Below, piece after piece: positions 1-12,200 of a stretch of DNA of 64,000 bases (its first letter is position 1; the number at the start of each line of letters is the position of its first letter). The notes under the pieces are model-generated. The model ran no database searches. It saw only the letters and a program-made list of their open reading frames with translations, and was not told the DNA's origin. The stretch covers positions 1 to 64,000 of the forward strand of contig JACCGJ010010811.1 of NCBI GenBank assembly GCA_013407085.1, given 5' to 3'. A program made the translations under genes and the position numbers. This DNA is from Atriophallophorus winterbourni (Eukaryota > Platyhelminthes > Trematoda > Plagiorchiida > Microphallidae).

Positions 1-111
1 ACGTTGAACTTATTCACGACAGCAAGATGCACGTACACACACACACAACAGACAACTACGTCCTCGGACAACACCGACACAAACCTTGTGATTTCGCTCG
101 TTTCAATTCAC

Positions 112-289
112 CTCTGTAGGTGGCTGATTTGGAAGCGATACCGTAACGTGCGGATGAGGGACTGCACACGGACGATGCATCCGGTGATGATTGCACCGGA
201 GGATCGGCTGAACTAGTTTGACTGCGGTTAGACATGGTCGCACTCTGTGAAGCGGGCGGTAGCGGTGCCATGGAGTTTGAACATGATAA
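112..289 (-). CDS. Probable tomosyn linker exon, Ser-rich
   Basis: After a T-rich tract and ACACAAG acceptor, the frame encodes LSCSNSMAPLPPASQSATMS, then a long Ser/Pro-rich run ending SKSATYR before a GAG|GTGAAT donor. Serine-rich composition suits the phosphorylated linker known in tomosyn. Phase 0 at the start is compatible with the preceding block if that ends at one of two in-phase GT sites. No conserved motif identifies it. Confidence 0.38.
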
Positions 290-3200
290 CTTGTGTAAAA
301 GTAAAGGAAAAATAGCGCATGAGAGAAATGATTGAAACACGGGGAACACAACACTCACATGCGGCGCATAATGGAGTAATTGCACGCAAGGTAGCTGCTC
401 CTTGGGGCGACTGATCATGTATGCGCACAGGTGTTAGTACCGTTGAGTCTTTAAGGTATCGTAGATCGACAATATCGAATGACCACGAATACCCTGGGGG
501 TGGCGGGCGATGAGGGTTAATTTTTGGTGGCGTCTGAATGCGAACATTCGCTTCAACGGCAGATTTTGGAGGTGTGGTTTGAACGGGATCCATTGAAGCG
601 CGTTCCGGTGAACGTGGTCTTGCATGGGCAGTGGAGTATTGTAAATAAGGAACCATTTTGGTCTCGGTGATACGACAACAACAACAAACAACTCGTGTGT
701 ATTCGATCATTTGTACAGCTTTCGTAGGATCTGCATCCGCGGGAGATGGGGCCACGGGTGTGATGGCTTGAGGTGGTTCAGAAACGACACATGGAGCATC
801 TTTTCGGGGCACAGCGGGGGCAGGTCTCCGAGGGGGTGGTGGGCGCTAATGGTGATGACAATATTGAAATGCATAGATTATGTCACTAAAAGCGCTCTAG
901 GATTTGCCACGTTAGGGAGCAACGCCGCAGGACACGTCATCTTACAACTCTTCAAAATAACGACAGCAGGAGCAAATCTAATAATGCATGGAAAAATTCA
1001 ACTTTGAACCCAGCCGGTGAATATGGCACTAACGAATTGTAGCACACGGTCAAAACATGGGATTGGTGGCGGGTATCAAGTCATTCATAATTATGAAACG
1101 AGCGGAGGAGAATGTTGAAGAACGGAAAATAGGTTATCTAAGCGAGTAGCTGGATCAACAAACAATATGGTGATTGTGAAATTAAATGCTCCTTCGTTCT
1201 ACAGTGCAATACAATCTGGCGTTTGATTCTGCAGCGGATAAGGATCAACGTGCATAACACCTAATGTGCACATGGATTACGTAAGCAGTTGGTCAGCGGA
1301 CGCTGTTCGCACCTGCACACAAAATAAACAATTTAGGGATTAATGCAGCATTTAGGGGGGGGGTGATCAATTAACTTGATCTCGCCTGTCTAGTTTAGAG
1401 AACTCAGGATTGGTCAAGAAAATGCCATTTAAACCTGAACACTGTTCGTACCGACACCCTTGGTCTCACGTTACCAAAAACTTGCTATAACCGATTCATT
1501 GCTAACTTTATTTTCATGATTATGGACTCCCGATCGGTCTCGAATAATTTCGAATATAAATGCTCCTTCGTTCTACAGTACAATATGCCGTGGTGGCGAG
1601 GTAGCATAGCGGACAAGACGTGCGCTATGCGATAGGAATGTTTGAAATGCGCTGCCAGTGCATATTTTGGGAAATGTGTTTTAACCAGATCCTCAACATA
1701 CGCTTGCTTAAAACGAGTACTCATGTCACTTGTACAGCTTTGTGCTACCGAAACTCGAGATAAGCACAGGCCCTATGGGCCCTCGGGGTCAACGACAGAT
1801 TGCTGTCGCATCTGTTGTGTTAGCAATGATGACCTGGAACCCCAAAGTACTGAGACACCCTTATGGAACATTTTCAATGGAAAGTTGAGGTTCCATGGGA
1901 AACGTCAAGCAAAACTATCATACACGTTTACAACAGACAAAAAGAAAAAAAAATGAACACAACCCGGACACTGAGGTTATTGCACGGATGTTCAATCGTG
2001 CAGCATTTCTGTGCTGTACGGCTAACATCGTGCTAAATTAATTGGCCAACGGTCGTGAGCTGCATGCTGAAATACACTGTAGTCTCTCTACCATTTCTGT
2101 TTCTATTCCCCCCCTCATATCTGCCTAGGCCTGGGCAACCTGACAGTATCTTAGCCCACGTACAGTCTATGACTGTGCGGCACTTTGCCTGGATCAGGCT
2201 TGTGCTTTCATACATACATACACTGAGGTTTATACAACATTCCCAATCTTAATACAATTGCATTTATCATAGAACGTTGGGTATTTTGCTCAATCATAGG
2301 CACGTTGAAAATGTTATGACCGTTCATTTTTACTTCCATAAAGCATAACACACCACAATATCAAACAGTCGACGCTAGCCCAATTCGTTAAGGCATGTGA
2401 CTACAATTGTGATGGTCGGGGGTTCGAGTCCGACCCGAGGCGGAGGATATGCACTGCTGATGAGCTCAAATGAGAGCGAAACTCGAGTCCAGTGCTTCCA
2501 TAATGGACCGTTGTGATCAACTTTGTGAATAGTTCGATGGGCTTGGCACGGATGAGTAGTCGAAAATAAACAACAAATTCTCCAAACTTCGCTTAAAAAC
2601 ACCACAATATACCAGTCAATCCAAGATGGCCGTGCAAAGCGTATGGGCAATCATATGGACAAATGGCTGATCTGCAGTAAAAAGAAAAACGTCAGTACAC
2701 GAGTTTGGGGACAACTACGTGGACAACACTAGCTAACGCGTTTTACGACAGAATCAGACGAACACGTTTCGAACGATGGCCAGCCAAGTATAATCATAAA
2801 GTATACCTTTTCGGAGGATTTAGAATCAACTGGAGATCCCATGGTGACTCGTCCAGGAGAGCGATTGATCGGCGGGCGAATAGCGGAATCCGGAACGCCT
2901 GCTGAGGAAAGCGAAAAAGTTATCAACTACCGAGACACTATCGAAATAGGTGGTCCTCAATTCATGCGTGGTCTTGCGAAACTGCCTACCATTAAACATC
3001 AAAAATGTAACATGTTAAACGTTGGTAAATCATTCGAATTCACATACTATCTGGGATCTTATCAACTTTCGTGGGTCAACAAATAGAAAGTCTGGATGTG
3101 CGGATTAGCAGTAACTTGAAATCACCATGTTCTGTGATATACAAAAGTTCTGTCAAAGCTTAGCACTGCTAAGAAGGATCTTCGGTAGTTTCACAAAGCA

Positions 3201-6200
3201 GGTACTCCCACTGATAATGAATGAACACCTATACCAGGCCAACAATGGAGTACGCTGTTCAAGCATGGTCACAAAAGGACATGACCTTGCTGCAATGCTT
3301 ATACCACTGAGCAACAAAAATGGTAACCGGACTATACAGGAGAGGATTGCAACTCTGAACCTGTTTGATTTTTCGTATCGTTGTGTCAGGGGTGACTTGA
3401 TCCTGCTGTTCAACACTCTGCATACATTGGATCGCCCACTTGAACACCCGTTTCATCGACAAGAAGCACGTGGTAGCAGATCGCAGGACTACAATTTAAT
3501 TATTTCACAGTCTAGGTCAAATTGTCGAAGGTTCTTCTTTGTTGTCTGAGTTTGTTTTATATCATATCAACTTGGAGCTTAGTACTGTGTAGCCTTATAA
3601 TCGCATATATGAAACACGCAATCAGAAAGTGTCACTTTTTGTGAGTTAAGGGTTTATAGATTATACAGCAAGCCTCCTTGCTACTGACAAAATGTGAAAA
3701 TTTGTGTGGAATTCATAGTTTTGAATAATGAAATTAGAGCTGTTCACACCAAACTAAGTGAAATCTCGGAGATGGTGTCTGAACTATTAAATGTGTTGGC
3801 CTACGTCGGTCGATATCGAGCATGGCCGTGCGTCACAATCACATGATGGTTTCAAGCTCCGCTGCTTTTAGAATGACTAGACATTTCGATACGAGAGTGA
3901 CAATCTATCCGTAGCGCTCACGATAATAGGCGGTAGTCGGTCGATCGGTGTCAGTTACACGCCGGCAGTGTGAGCTACGTTCAACAGCCAAGAGCTATAT
4001 CTCCACCTCCCAGCTTGGGCACGACGCTTTGAAACGTGCCTCAAAGTGGGTGGTCGAGAGCAAGTTCAACTTAATTGGATGCAGAGAGATTTCATATCTC
4101 TTTTTCAAACGTTTTCGAACCACAAGTGCGGTCTGCCTAAAGGTCGATTTCATGATTATTAAAATCACCATACAGTAGATCTTTTGGAATACGACCATTT
4201 TCCATTCTGTACACATTGCCAAGCCCTGGAAGTGGAGTTGCTGGACGCTTGGTGTAACGATATAAGAAAATGCCTTGGCTTTTGCTGCGTTTATCTCGAA
4301 GCCGACTTTCGCAGCTGAGCAACTAATGCGGTTTAAAATTCTTTGCAACATTTCGGCATTTTCGCCCAAAATAACTACATCATCGGATATCCACAGATCT
4401 GTTGAAACTAGAACCTCTTGCTAGTCTGTTGATGCTAGGTTGATAATCCAGTCTACGACATAGTTGAACAGAACCGGCGATAACGGACAACCTAGCCTGA
4501 ATCCTGTGTGCAAATTAAGCTCCCGAGATTCTTGACCCGTAGACGCGAACCCGAGCCCTTTGTAGAGTTGTAATAAGCTCTCATTAGGCTAACATGCTTC
4601 AAGGGGGCCCCATCAGATAGCATCATGTCCCATAAACAGTCACAGCCTACGGAGTTGAAGGCGACGCGGAAATCAATAAAACAAGCTGTCGTTTGCTATT
4701 GTTATCGTGCACGGTGCTCCAGAACCATGGGAAAGATGAATATTTGGTATACACATTCCGTCCCTGGGCAAAACCCATATTGGTTGACTCTAGAGTGCAG
4801 ATTTCGTTCGGAGTTGAACAGGATAAGCAGTAGCGTCGCAAACAGTTTAGCTGAAGTATTGATGAGACTTTTTCCGCGGTGGTTGGAGCACACAGATTTA
4901 TCTCCACGTTTGGGCAGGGGTAGGATGATAGACATCCCCTAGCCTGATGGAAAAACTTTCGTCTCCCAGATAGAACGAAACCGTTTGTGCAGTGGATATA
5001 ATAATGCATCAACAGTTAAGATCCCGTACTCTGATGAGGCAACGCAGTTGACCGGGTGGAAAGCATTTAGCTTTCTTGCTTTTTCTTGCATGGATGGTTC
5101 AGATCTCACTGCCGCCTTGTAAAGCAGTTAGTACGCACGTGCTGTATACCATCATCTTTGTCTTCTTAGTAACTTGCGGTTGCCCCAGACGCGAGAGTTC
5201 AAACGGGACAATATGGCAGCTGCTCTGTCGATCCTCTTATCAACCTCCGTGTCTAGCGAGAGGTTATCCTAAACGGTTGTACCAAGAGATGTGAAATGAT
5301 GTACTGGTTCAAGCTGACATTTTGAAATAGTGATGATTGGAGGCGATACATTCCCTTGACCAAGGACTTTGGTATAGCTCATGCTGATTGTTAGCCCAAA
5401 GTCTTTGCATGCCGACGAAAAATAGTCCATTAGAGACTGGAGGCGTTCTTGGGAGTGAGGAATGATGGCTGCATCATCGGCAAACAGCAGGTCACGGCTA
5501 AGCGCATTGAATATATGCATTATTTCCAAAATCTTCCATAATATCACAGTTATGTAGATAGGAGGATGAAGAGTAGTATAATCACATATTACACAAACCT
5601 GTATGTAGTTCAGCCGTGGCAGTGGTCAATAGACACACGGCAGTCACGTAATTGACAAGCGCGAATCCGTATTCGTTACCCATCGCGATTCTGAGAACAA
5701 GAAAAAAGGGCTCAAATAAATAAATTAAAAACCAAGCGAATGGGAACTCTGGTGATAAATCGAATGCTTCTCATTCTCTCCCCCCATTTCGTCAAATCAC
5801 CGATGCTTAATCCTGTTGGATCATCTGCGGATGGTGCACGTGACAAATTGATTTGGGAGAGAGATAGTTGTGAATATGATTAAGTCAGATCAACTCGGTG
5901 GAAATTAGGAAGCGGGTATCGAGAAACAGAGAGCTAGATAGATAAATAGATAGATGGATGGATGGATAACATCCCAGAGGAATGAATTTTCCAGACAAAC
6001 GAAAATGACATAAACAGACATTTTCTGCTCGCCTCGCATGATTGTTCCGAGTGAACAGGAAATTAATTTGACGCGATCGATAATAAGAACGACAACTACG
6101 GTCGGGAAAATTTGACTTGACGTTGGTTCTAAAAGCTGATTACGGTGCATTTTCGGCAAACACTCAATCATTGGGTCGAATCTACGCTTTTGTACTTGCC

Positions 6201-9200
6201 ACAATTTTTGACATGAGTCGAAGAAAACAAAGTAATAAAGAAAATTCACGCAACGAAACGAGTCTACTCACAGCCCGTTGGTCGAATTCAAGCCAATGGC
6301 AGTAATCGATGGCGGTGGGACCAATGTGGGATCACAAATTTGCGAGGGATCGGAACCAAATGACGGAATTCCTGCGCGGCATACAAGCGACGGCTGGAAT
6401 CCGGCAGGCCAAGTAACGGAGCTTGGGCGAACAGCAACGAACACGCGAACGTCCTGTGGGGTGGTAAAAAGAAAGCGATACAAAGCGGTATAACATATAT
6501 ATGTGTGTGTTGATATTTACGAGGGCTGATAAGATATTTGATACTCAAGAGATCGAGATTTCTATTCTGCTCATATCCCCACACTTACACTCTGCTACTT
6601 ATACTCGTCAGGTGTAGACGGTACGATTTGATTTAGTAAACCTTGCGAGAGTAGAAAAGTCGTAAACAAAGTTATACTTGAATGCCACTGCTGATTGGGG
6701 TTCGTACAACGTACCACAGTGTTCAAATGCAGAATCACAAAATGGTTTTTGGTCACGCACTCTAGACGCTTAGAAACGACGACGATATACTGTTGCTCTG
6801 AACCCCGACACTTAGACACCACAATCGCTTTCTGGATGTATGCTGTCATCAGGTTTAGTGAGCATTGAAACACCGAAAACGTTGGGGACACAATTGAACA
6901 CTGAAGCCATTCTTGAATAGGTTCGTACACCAAACGACACTGTTAAAATACAAAATCGCAAGGTGATTTCTGTTCAACTGCTCAACTACCGTTTATAAAC
7001 GACCGACGTGTTTCCGTTTATTGAAAAGGCAATATTTCTTTTAATGAAGGAACACGTTTTGTGACACTCTCGTTAGTAACCTGATTAACTACGAACCCCG
7101 AAGCTACGTATTCATCTAATCTATAAACAATTTCTTTATCACAAACGAGTTCCTCTTCACAGCGAACGACCTTCAGTGTCAAACCGTGGTCTGATTGGGA
7201 ATAAAAATTCTACCACCAAACCAGAACCATAGCGAGTTGATACAAACAGAGTGCCGTTCAAAAATAACAAAAAACGACGGCAAATAGCTTCAAGTATTGA
7301 TACATACGCCATTAGTTCAGGTTACTCTGCCACTTTCGTCTTGACCGAACTGATACATGTTAATCGGCCAATCCTCAAGGCATTAGCCCGTGGCAACTGT
7401 TACGTTTGATTACAATAATTCATCCGCGTCAAATAACAGAAAGTTGATGCCAAGTCGGAAAAATGGGCATATATCGATCTCAAGATTGCAAATTGTGTTT
7501 AGCAGGAAAAAAAACTTGACACTGGGAACAAAAAGGAGTTTAAGTAGAAAGAATAAATTATTGAAGGAAGTATAAAGTTGCGATGTTGTTGTTCGTTGGT
7601 CGATGTCAACCATGAATGTACATCACAAGCTTCGTGCTCCATCGAGTTTTGAATCACCAAACGCAAGAACGGTCTGTCCAAAGGTTGACTCCCTGAATTA
7701 AGCTCACCATGTACTAGATCATTGAGAAAACGACCAATTTTCATTGTGCACATATATAAGGATAGATTTTTGTTTTTCTTCAAAAATAGCCTTAGCCCCG
7801 GTTATGAATACACGATCGGTCCCAAACATATTCCAATCGATCGCAGCCTGGGCCCCGTTAGTTATGTACTTTTACGTATGTGGGCCGCTGTGTCAACTGA
7901 CCTTGACCGTGTTCACTTGTACCAGATTGATGCGGATACACACTGTGAGGAAAATGGACCACTGATCCAGGTCATTCCCACGAGACGTGACACACTGTAG
8001 GCGTACTATAGACTGTTTAGCGGTAAGGTCAAATCAGTGGTGGGGGGTTGACTACTACTTAATCATATTACCTCTCCTGACTGTCACTCTTAGTCTGACG
8101 AAGCTTCTGTGTCAGAAGCGAAACGTTACCCAAAAACTACTCTAACCGATTTCACTCAAATTTCCTTGCAATATAAATACACGATCGGTCCCAAACATAT
8201 TCCAATCGAATGATAGGTTTTGTTTGGTTAAAAAAATAATACAGAGTTAAGGCTGATTATGATTGGACACTGAAGTGTACGGCGAACGAATGACGAGTAA
8301 ACTAACTCGCTTCTCTTGCCAAGCAGTCTGTCGAACAACACGAATTAATTCGAAAAGCTCGAATGTTGAGGTGAAAATGATCACATGGAGTGAGGTCAAA
8401 ACACGTTTATTGTCATGATGACAATCGATTCAATGTGAACTATGGTTACCAACCTGAACCAACAGCGTAAGCTCACGGTGATTTGACAAACTTATTACGC
8501 GCGTGACAAATAATCACGCATATATTTATCGGTTAAAACGAATTCACTAATCACAAAGCAATCATTTTGGCACCCGAGCCGGTTGTTCCTTCGAGTCCCT
8601 GTCATGCTGGGTGCGTTCGATTAGCATTGCTGAATGATGTCATTAAATAGATGATGATGACTACCGTCTATTCCTGTTGCTAAACGAACCATTTCCTTGC
8701 TAATCTTGAGCAACCCTAATTCTTTTGGTTTATCAAAGGTCGGTCTATTCAGAGCAAGCTGCTTTGGCAATGTGCTAAAGAGTGGTGTTCGGCAGGTGAT
8801 CGGAAGTATTGATTGACACTGTTCACAAGTGCACCTCAAGTTCTTTTCAATAAATTTGATCCATTGCCCACCATTAGGCACATTTCCAGAGGATCTATTT
8901 AAGAATATTTACCACGTAAAATCGTTTGAAAGACTTTTAGCTTACAAACAAAGTTTGGTAATGAAACGCATTGGTTCGAGCATGCTCACGGTCATCATCT
9001 AAAGCGCCATAAGATCCCCATCAAATAAGAATGCATTGACCTGTTTGGCATTTTGCGCCTAGCTATAATCATCAACATCATCATCGTCACAGACAGCATT
9101 ACACCGGTTATTATTATTACACAAGTCTTTACAGACAGATTGTGCCCAACCAGTATATCATGAAGAAGGTACATGATGAAAGAAAGAAAAAAGGAAAAAA

Positions 9201-12200
9201 GGTTTTTTTGTCTGTCTGTTTACACATGCCGTTTTTGATCTTTTTTGTCTTTTTTGGAATAAGAGAGGGTCACTGATAAACGGGAACACAAGCACCGGTA
9301 GCATGTGCCGAATGCTTAACTGTCATAAAACCATGGAAAAAGTAAAATTCTACATGATGGGGAAAGGGTGGAACATAAATAACAAAGGATTCTATAGAAG
9401 AGTAAGCGCAAGCAAACTGGGATGAGGTGTCTACACCTACAGTGGAACATGCATTCAAATCTAGATTAAGCAAAAGTCACACAAACAGGACACATTGATG
9501 GGTGGTTAGCCCAAAAGGCACATTTTAGCAAACTTTGACGTTTTTAGCTGGGAGTGTGCAGACAGGGATCTGCGTAACCGGCGATGATTGATTAATATTT
9601 AATAACAGGTAAACCGAAATCTAAATGACCAGAATAAAAATAGCTCATCATTGTAACGTATGAGAGTGGCGAGAATAAGAGTGAGCGATAGAGACTAAAA
9701 TAAACGAACTCGGTCCGTAGTGAAGGCAGACTGAGAAGAGCTGACGCTGCCCCCGGTGCGAGAAACATTTGGGGCTGGCGTTCGTGTGGATTCATTAGTA
9801 GATGCTCCATACGGATCTTCCGAGAACGCATCGGCTGCATTCGAGATGGGAAGCTCTTCGAGGCAGTCGTAAGTCATGTTGATATCGAGTACCTGCATCA
9901 AGGAAAGACAAGGTAGACGATAAAATACTGGAAATTTCCGCTCGATGTCAAATATTTACAGCTGACGGAAGGCGATTGTTTAAATTTGGTGTCACGGCAT
10001 TAGACGTATTTTGCTGATCCTTTCTCGACAAGAATTATTAGTAGCGGATGCGTTTGTCAGGTTAATATTGCGTAGAAAGTAGAATTTAACAACCTGGAAT
10101 TCATGCCTATTTGGGTATCATCACTATCATCAGCATCGTCATCGCATTTGCGGTTAATGAAAGCGACAAGATGAACAGACAGACACGAAAGCTGCTTGGC
10201 AAACAGATCACTTAATCACCAAACATGTTTAAGCAAACTCGATAACAAGAGGATTAATTATAAACACAAAGAAACCGAGAGCAAAATGACTGTCAATCTT
10301 TGAGAAATTGCAGTACTTTCATCATGAAAATATCTTCGATTAAAGAGCATTAACGTGCGAGATTGACGAAGATTCCTCCACTGAAAGGAAGACAATAGCA
10401 AGCGTCGACGATAAGACTGAGTTCCAACGCAAGAGCAGCATTACCGATTGAGCTATTTTGTAAACGGAGGTACTAATCCCAGAATATCGATAGATGGCAG
10501 CATAGCACGAAATTTGAGAACAGTTTTAGTGTGCTCACGTTGTCGGCACTCAGGATTTAGCAGGTTTTAGCCAAGTGAAGATTTCGCGGCTTATGAATGT
10601 TGACCCGGTCCCCGAGTGAAGCTAAAAATTTTCCTATGAAACGAGGTTTTGTTCTATATTTCAAAACAGTTGATTGAAACAGTAAGAATGAGATTCAGAT
10701 GATGGGTTGTCGTAAAAACAGAACCCTGACACGTTATTTTAACTTAACGTTGGAGTAACTGGACCCTTTTAGTATGTAAAGACTTGTGTGATAATTACAA
10801 AAAATTGGAAAACTTCAGCGAATAATGTAGACTAATACGCGATCCGTAAAATGCTCCTATATGGCGCGCGTCTCAAATAGCCTCTGACAACAAAGTCCAG
10901 CTTCTGGCATGCATGAGTGGCTCTCCGAGCCCGGCGGAACTGCTTCTACCAACAGGAGAAGGGGCGAAGGCGAGTGACTGGCGCCTGAAAACCAGTGTGC
11001 TTCGGGCAAATAAAGTACGTTAGCCTGGGACGGCATTTCATCTAAGGGAAGGAGAACCCCGATTTTAAACCTCCGCTGCTTTGCGGGATACCCAATTGCG
11101 GGAAAGGCTTTGGGAGCAAACCCAGAGGAAAAATCTGGAGCAGAGTCTCGTAGACGGCTAGTTGGTGCACACCACCTCTTTCTGGCTACTCCCTATTCAC
11201 TCGAACAAACGCCGAGTGGTGCTGGGGACGCCGCTATGTATCCAAATTCCCAAAACCCTTCATTAAAGCCGACTCATCCTCCAGGAGGAAATAGTCGAAA
11301 TAAAGTATAAAGTATAATAGGCGATCGAATATAAAACATCAATAAAGTGACATCGACCAAATCCATACTAGTAAACGTATAACTGGCTTCAATGTACGAT
11401 ACAATAACGAATTTATACCGCAAAAACAACGTTGAGTATGTAAATCAACAAGCGAAATTGCCAATACCCATGGATTATATAGAAATAATCGAAATAGATT
11501 GTCCGTGAGCGAGCAATGACAGGAGCAAAAACTACGAATCGAACGATATCCAGACTACAGGAACAGAGATAATACCGAGAAAGAAGTCATCATCATTATC
11601 AATATTGTCGTCATCATCAGGGACAGCATTACACCGTGAACGGAAACCGAATGATAACACACCGGAATTTCGTAGGTCTGCTCCTTCTTGGTGAAATGCA
11701 GCAGGCACACATGCGCATTGCTCGCGGTCACAAGACGACGGGATTCCGGGCAAAACTGCATCAGGCGAATCGCGTATGGGTCCACTTCGGTCTCAATGAG
11801 ATTGGGGGAAAAATTCGCATTCACGTCATCAACCAAAGGAGAAGTGTGTTGTTGTTGGGAGGCAGCGTTGCGCGGAGAGGAGATGAAGTATTTGGTTGTT
11901 CGAACTTTGTATAGTGGGTTCAGGGTCACTGAACAAATGTAAAGTGAACATTGATGGATCAATATTTGTGGTTAAGGTAAAAGCAAGTTGATCACAAATA
12001 CACAAAGGCATAGACGAGTTGGGCGTGGTAAATAAATAGCGGTAATTCCAATTTTCACTGGAGTTGGTGCATGTTGTTGGCCTCCGCCGGTCGATGTCGA
12101 CCATGGATGATGTTGGTGCATAGTTACTGCGATTTGTATAGGTAAAGCAATGCTTTCCCACAAAAAACTTGTATCCCCAACTAAAAGCAATATTGAAGCG

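Larger units (their letters stand above)
6454..9745 (-). other. Tomosyn intron 14 (3.3 kb)
   Basis: Contains the 34-bp direct-repeat pair around 7,807-8,209, a non-LTR 3' end at 9,030-9,310, a short repeat near 7,590-7,730 and a dispersed repeat at 6,675-6,770. An additional linker exon could be hidden here. Confidence 0.6.

Noticed and set aside
711..1007. 98-residue plus-strand ORF
   Set aside because: It overlaps the Pro-rich minus-strand block and has no recognisable motif or plausible splice context.
2366..2430. tRNA gene (A box, B box, GGTTCGAGTCC)
   Set aside because: The tRNA-like head runs into a non-tRNA body that recurs at 17.7 kb, and no full cloverleaf is visible; it is a tRNA-derived SINE.
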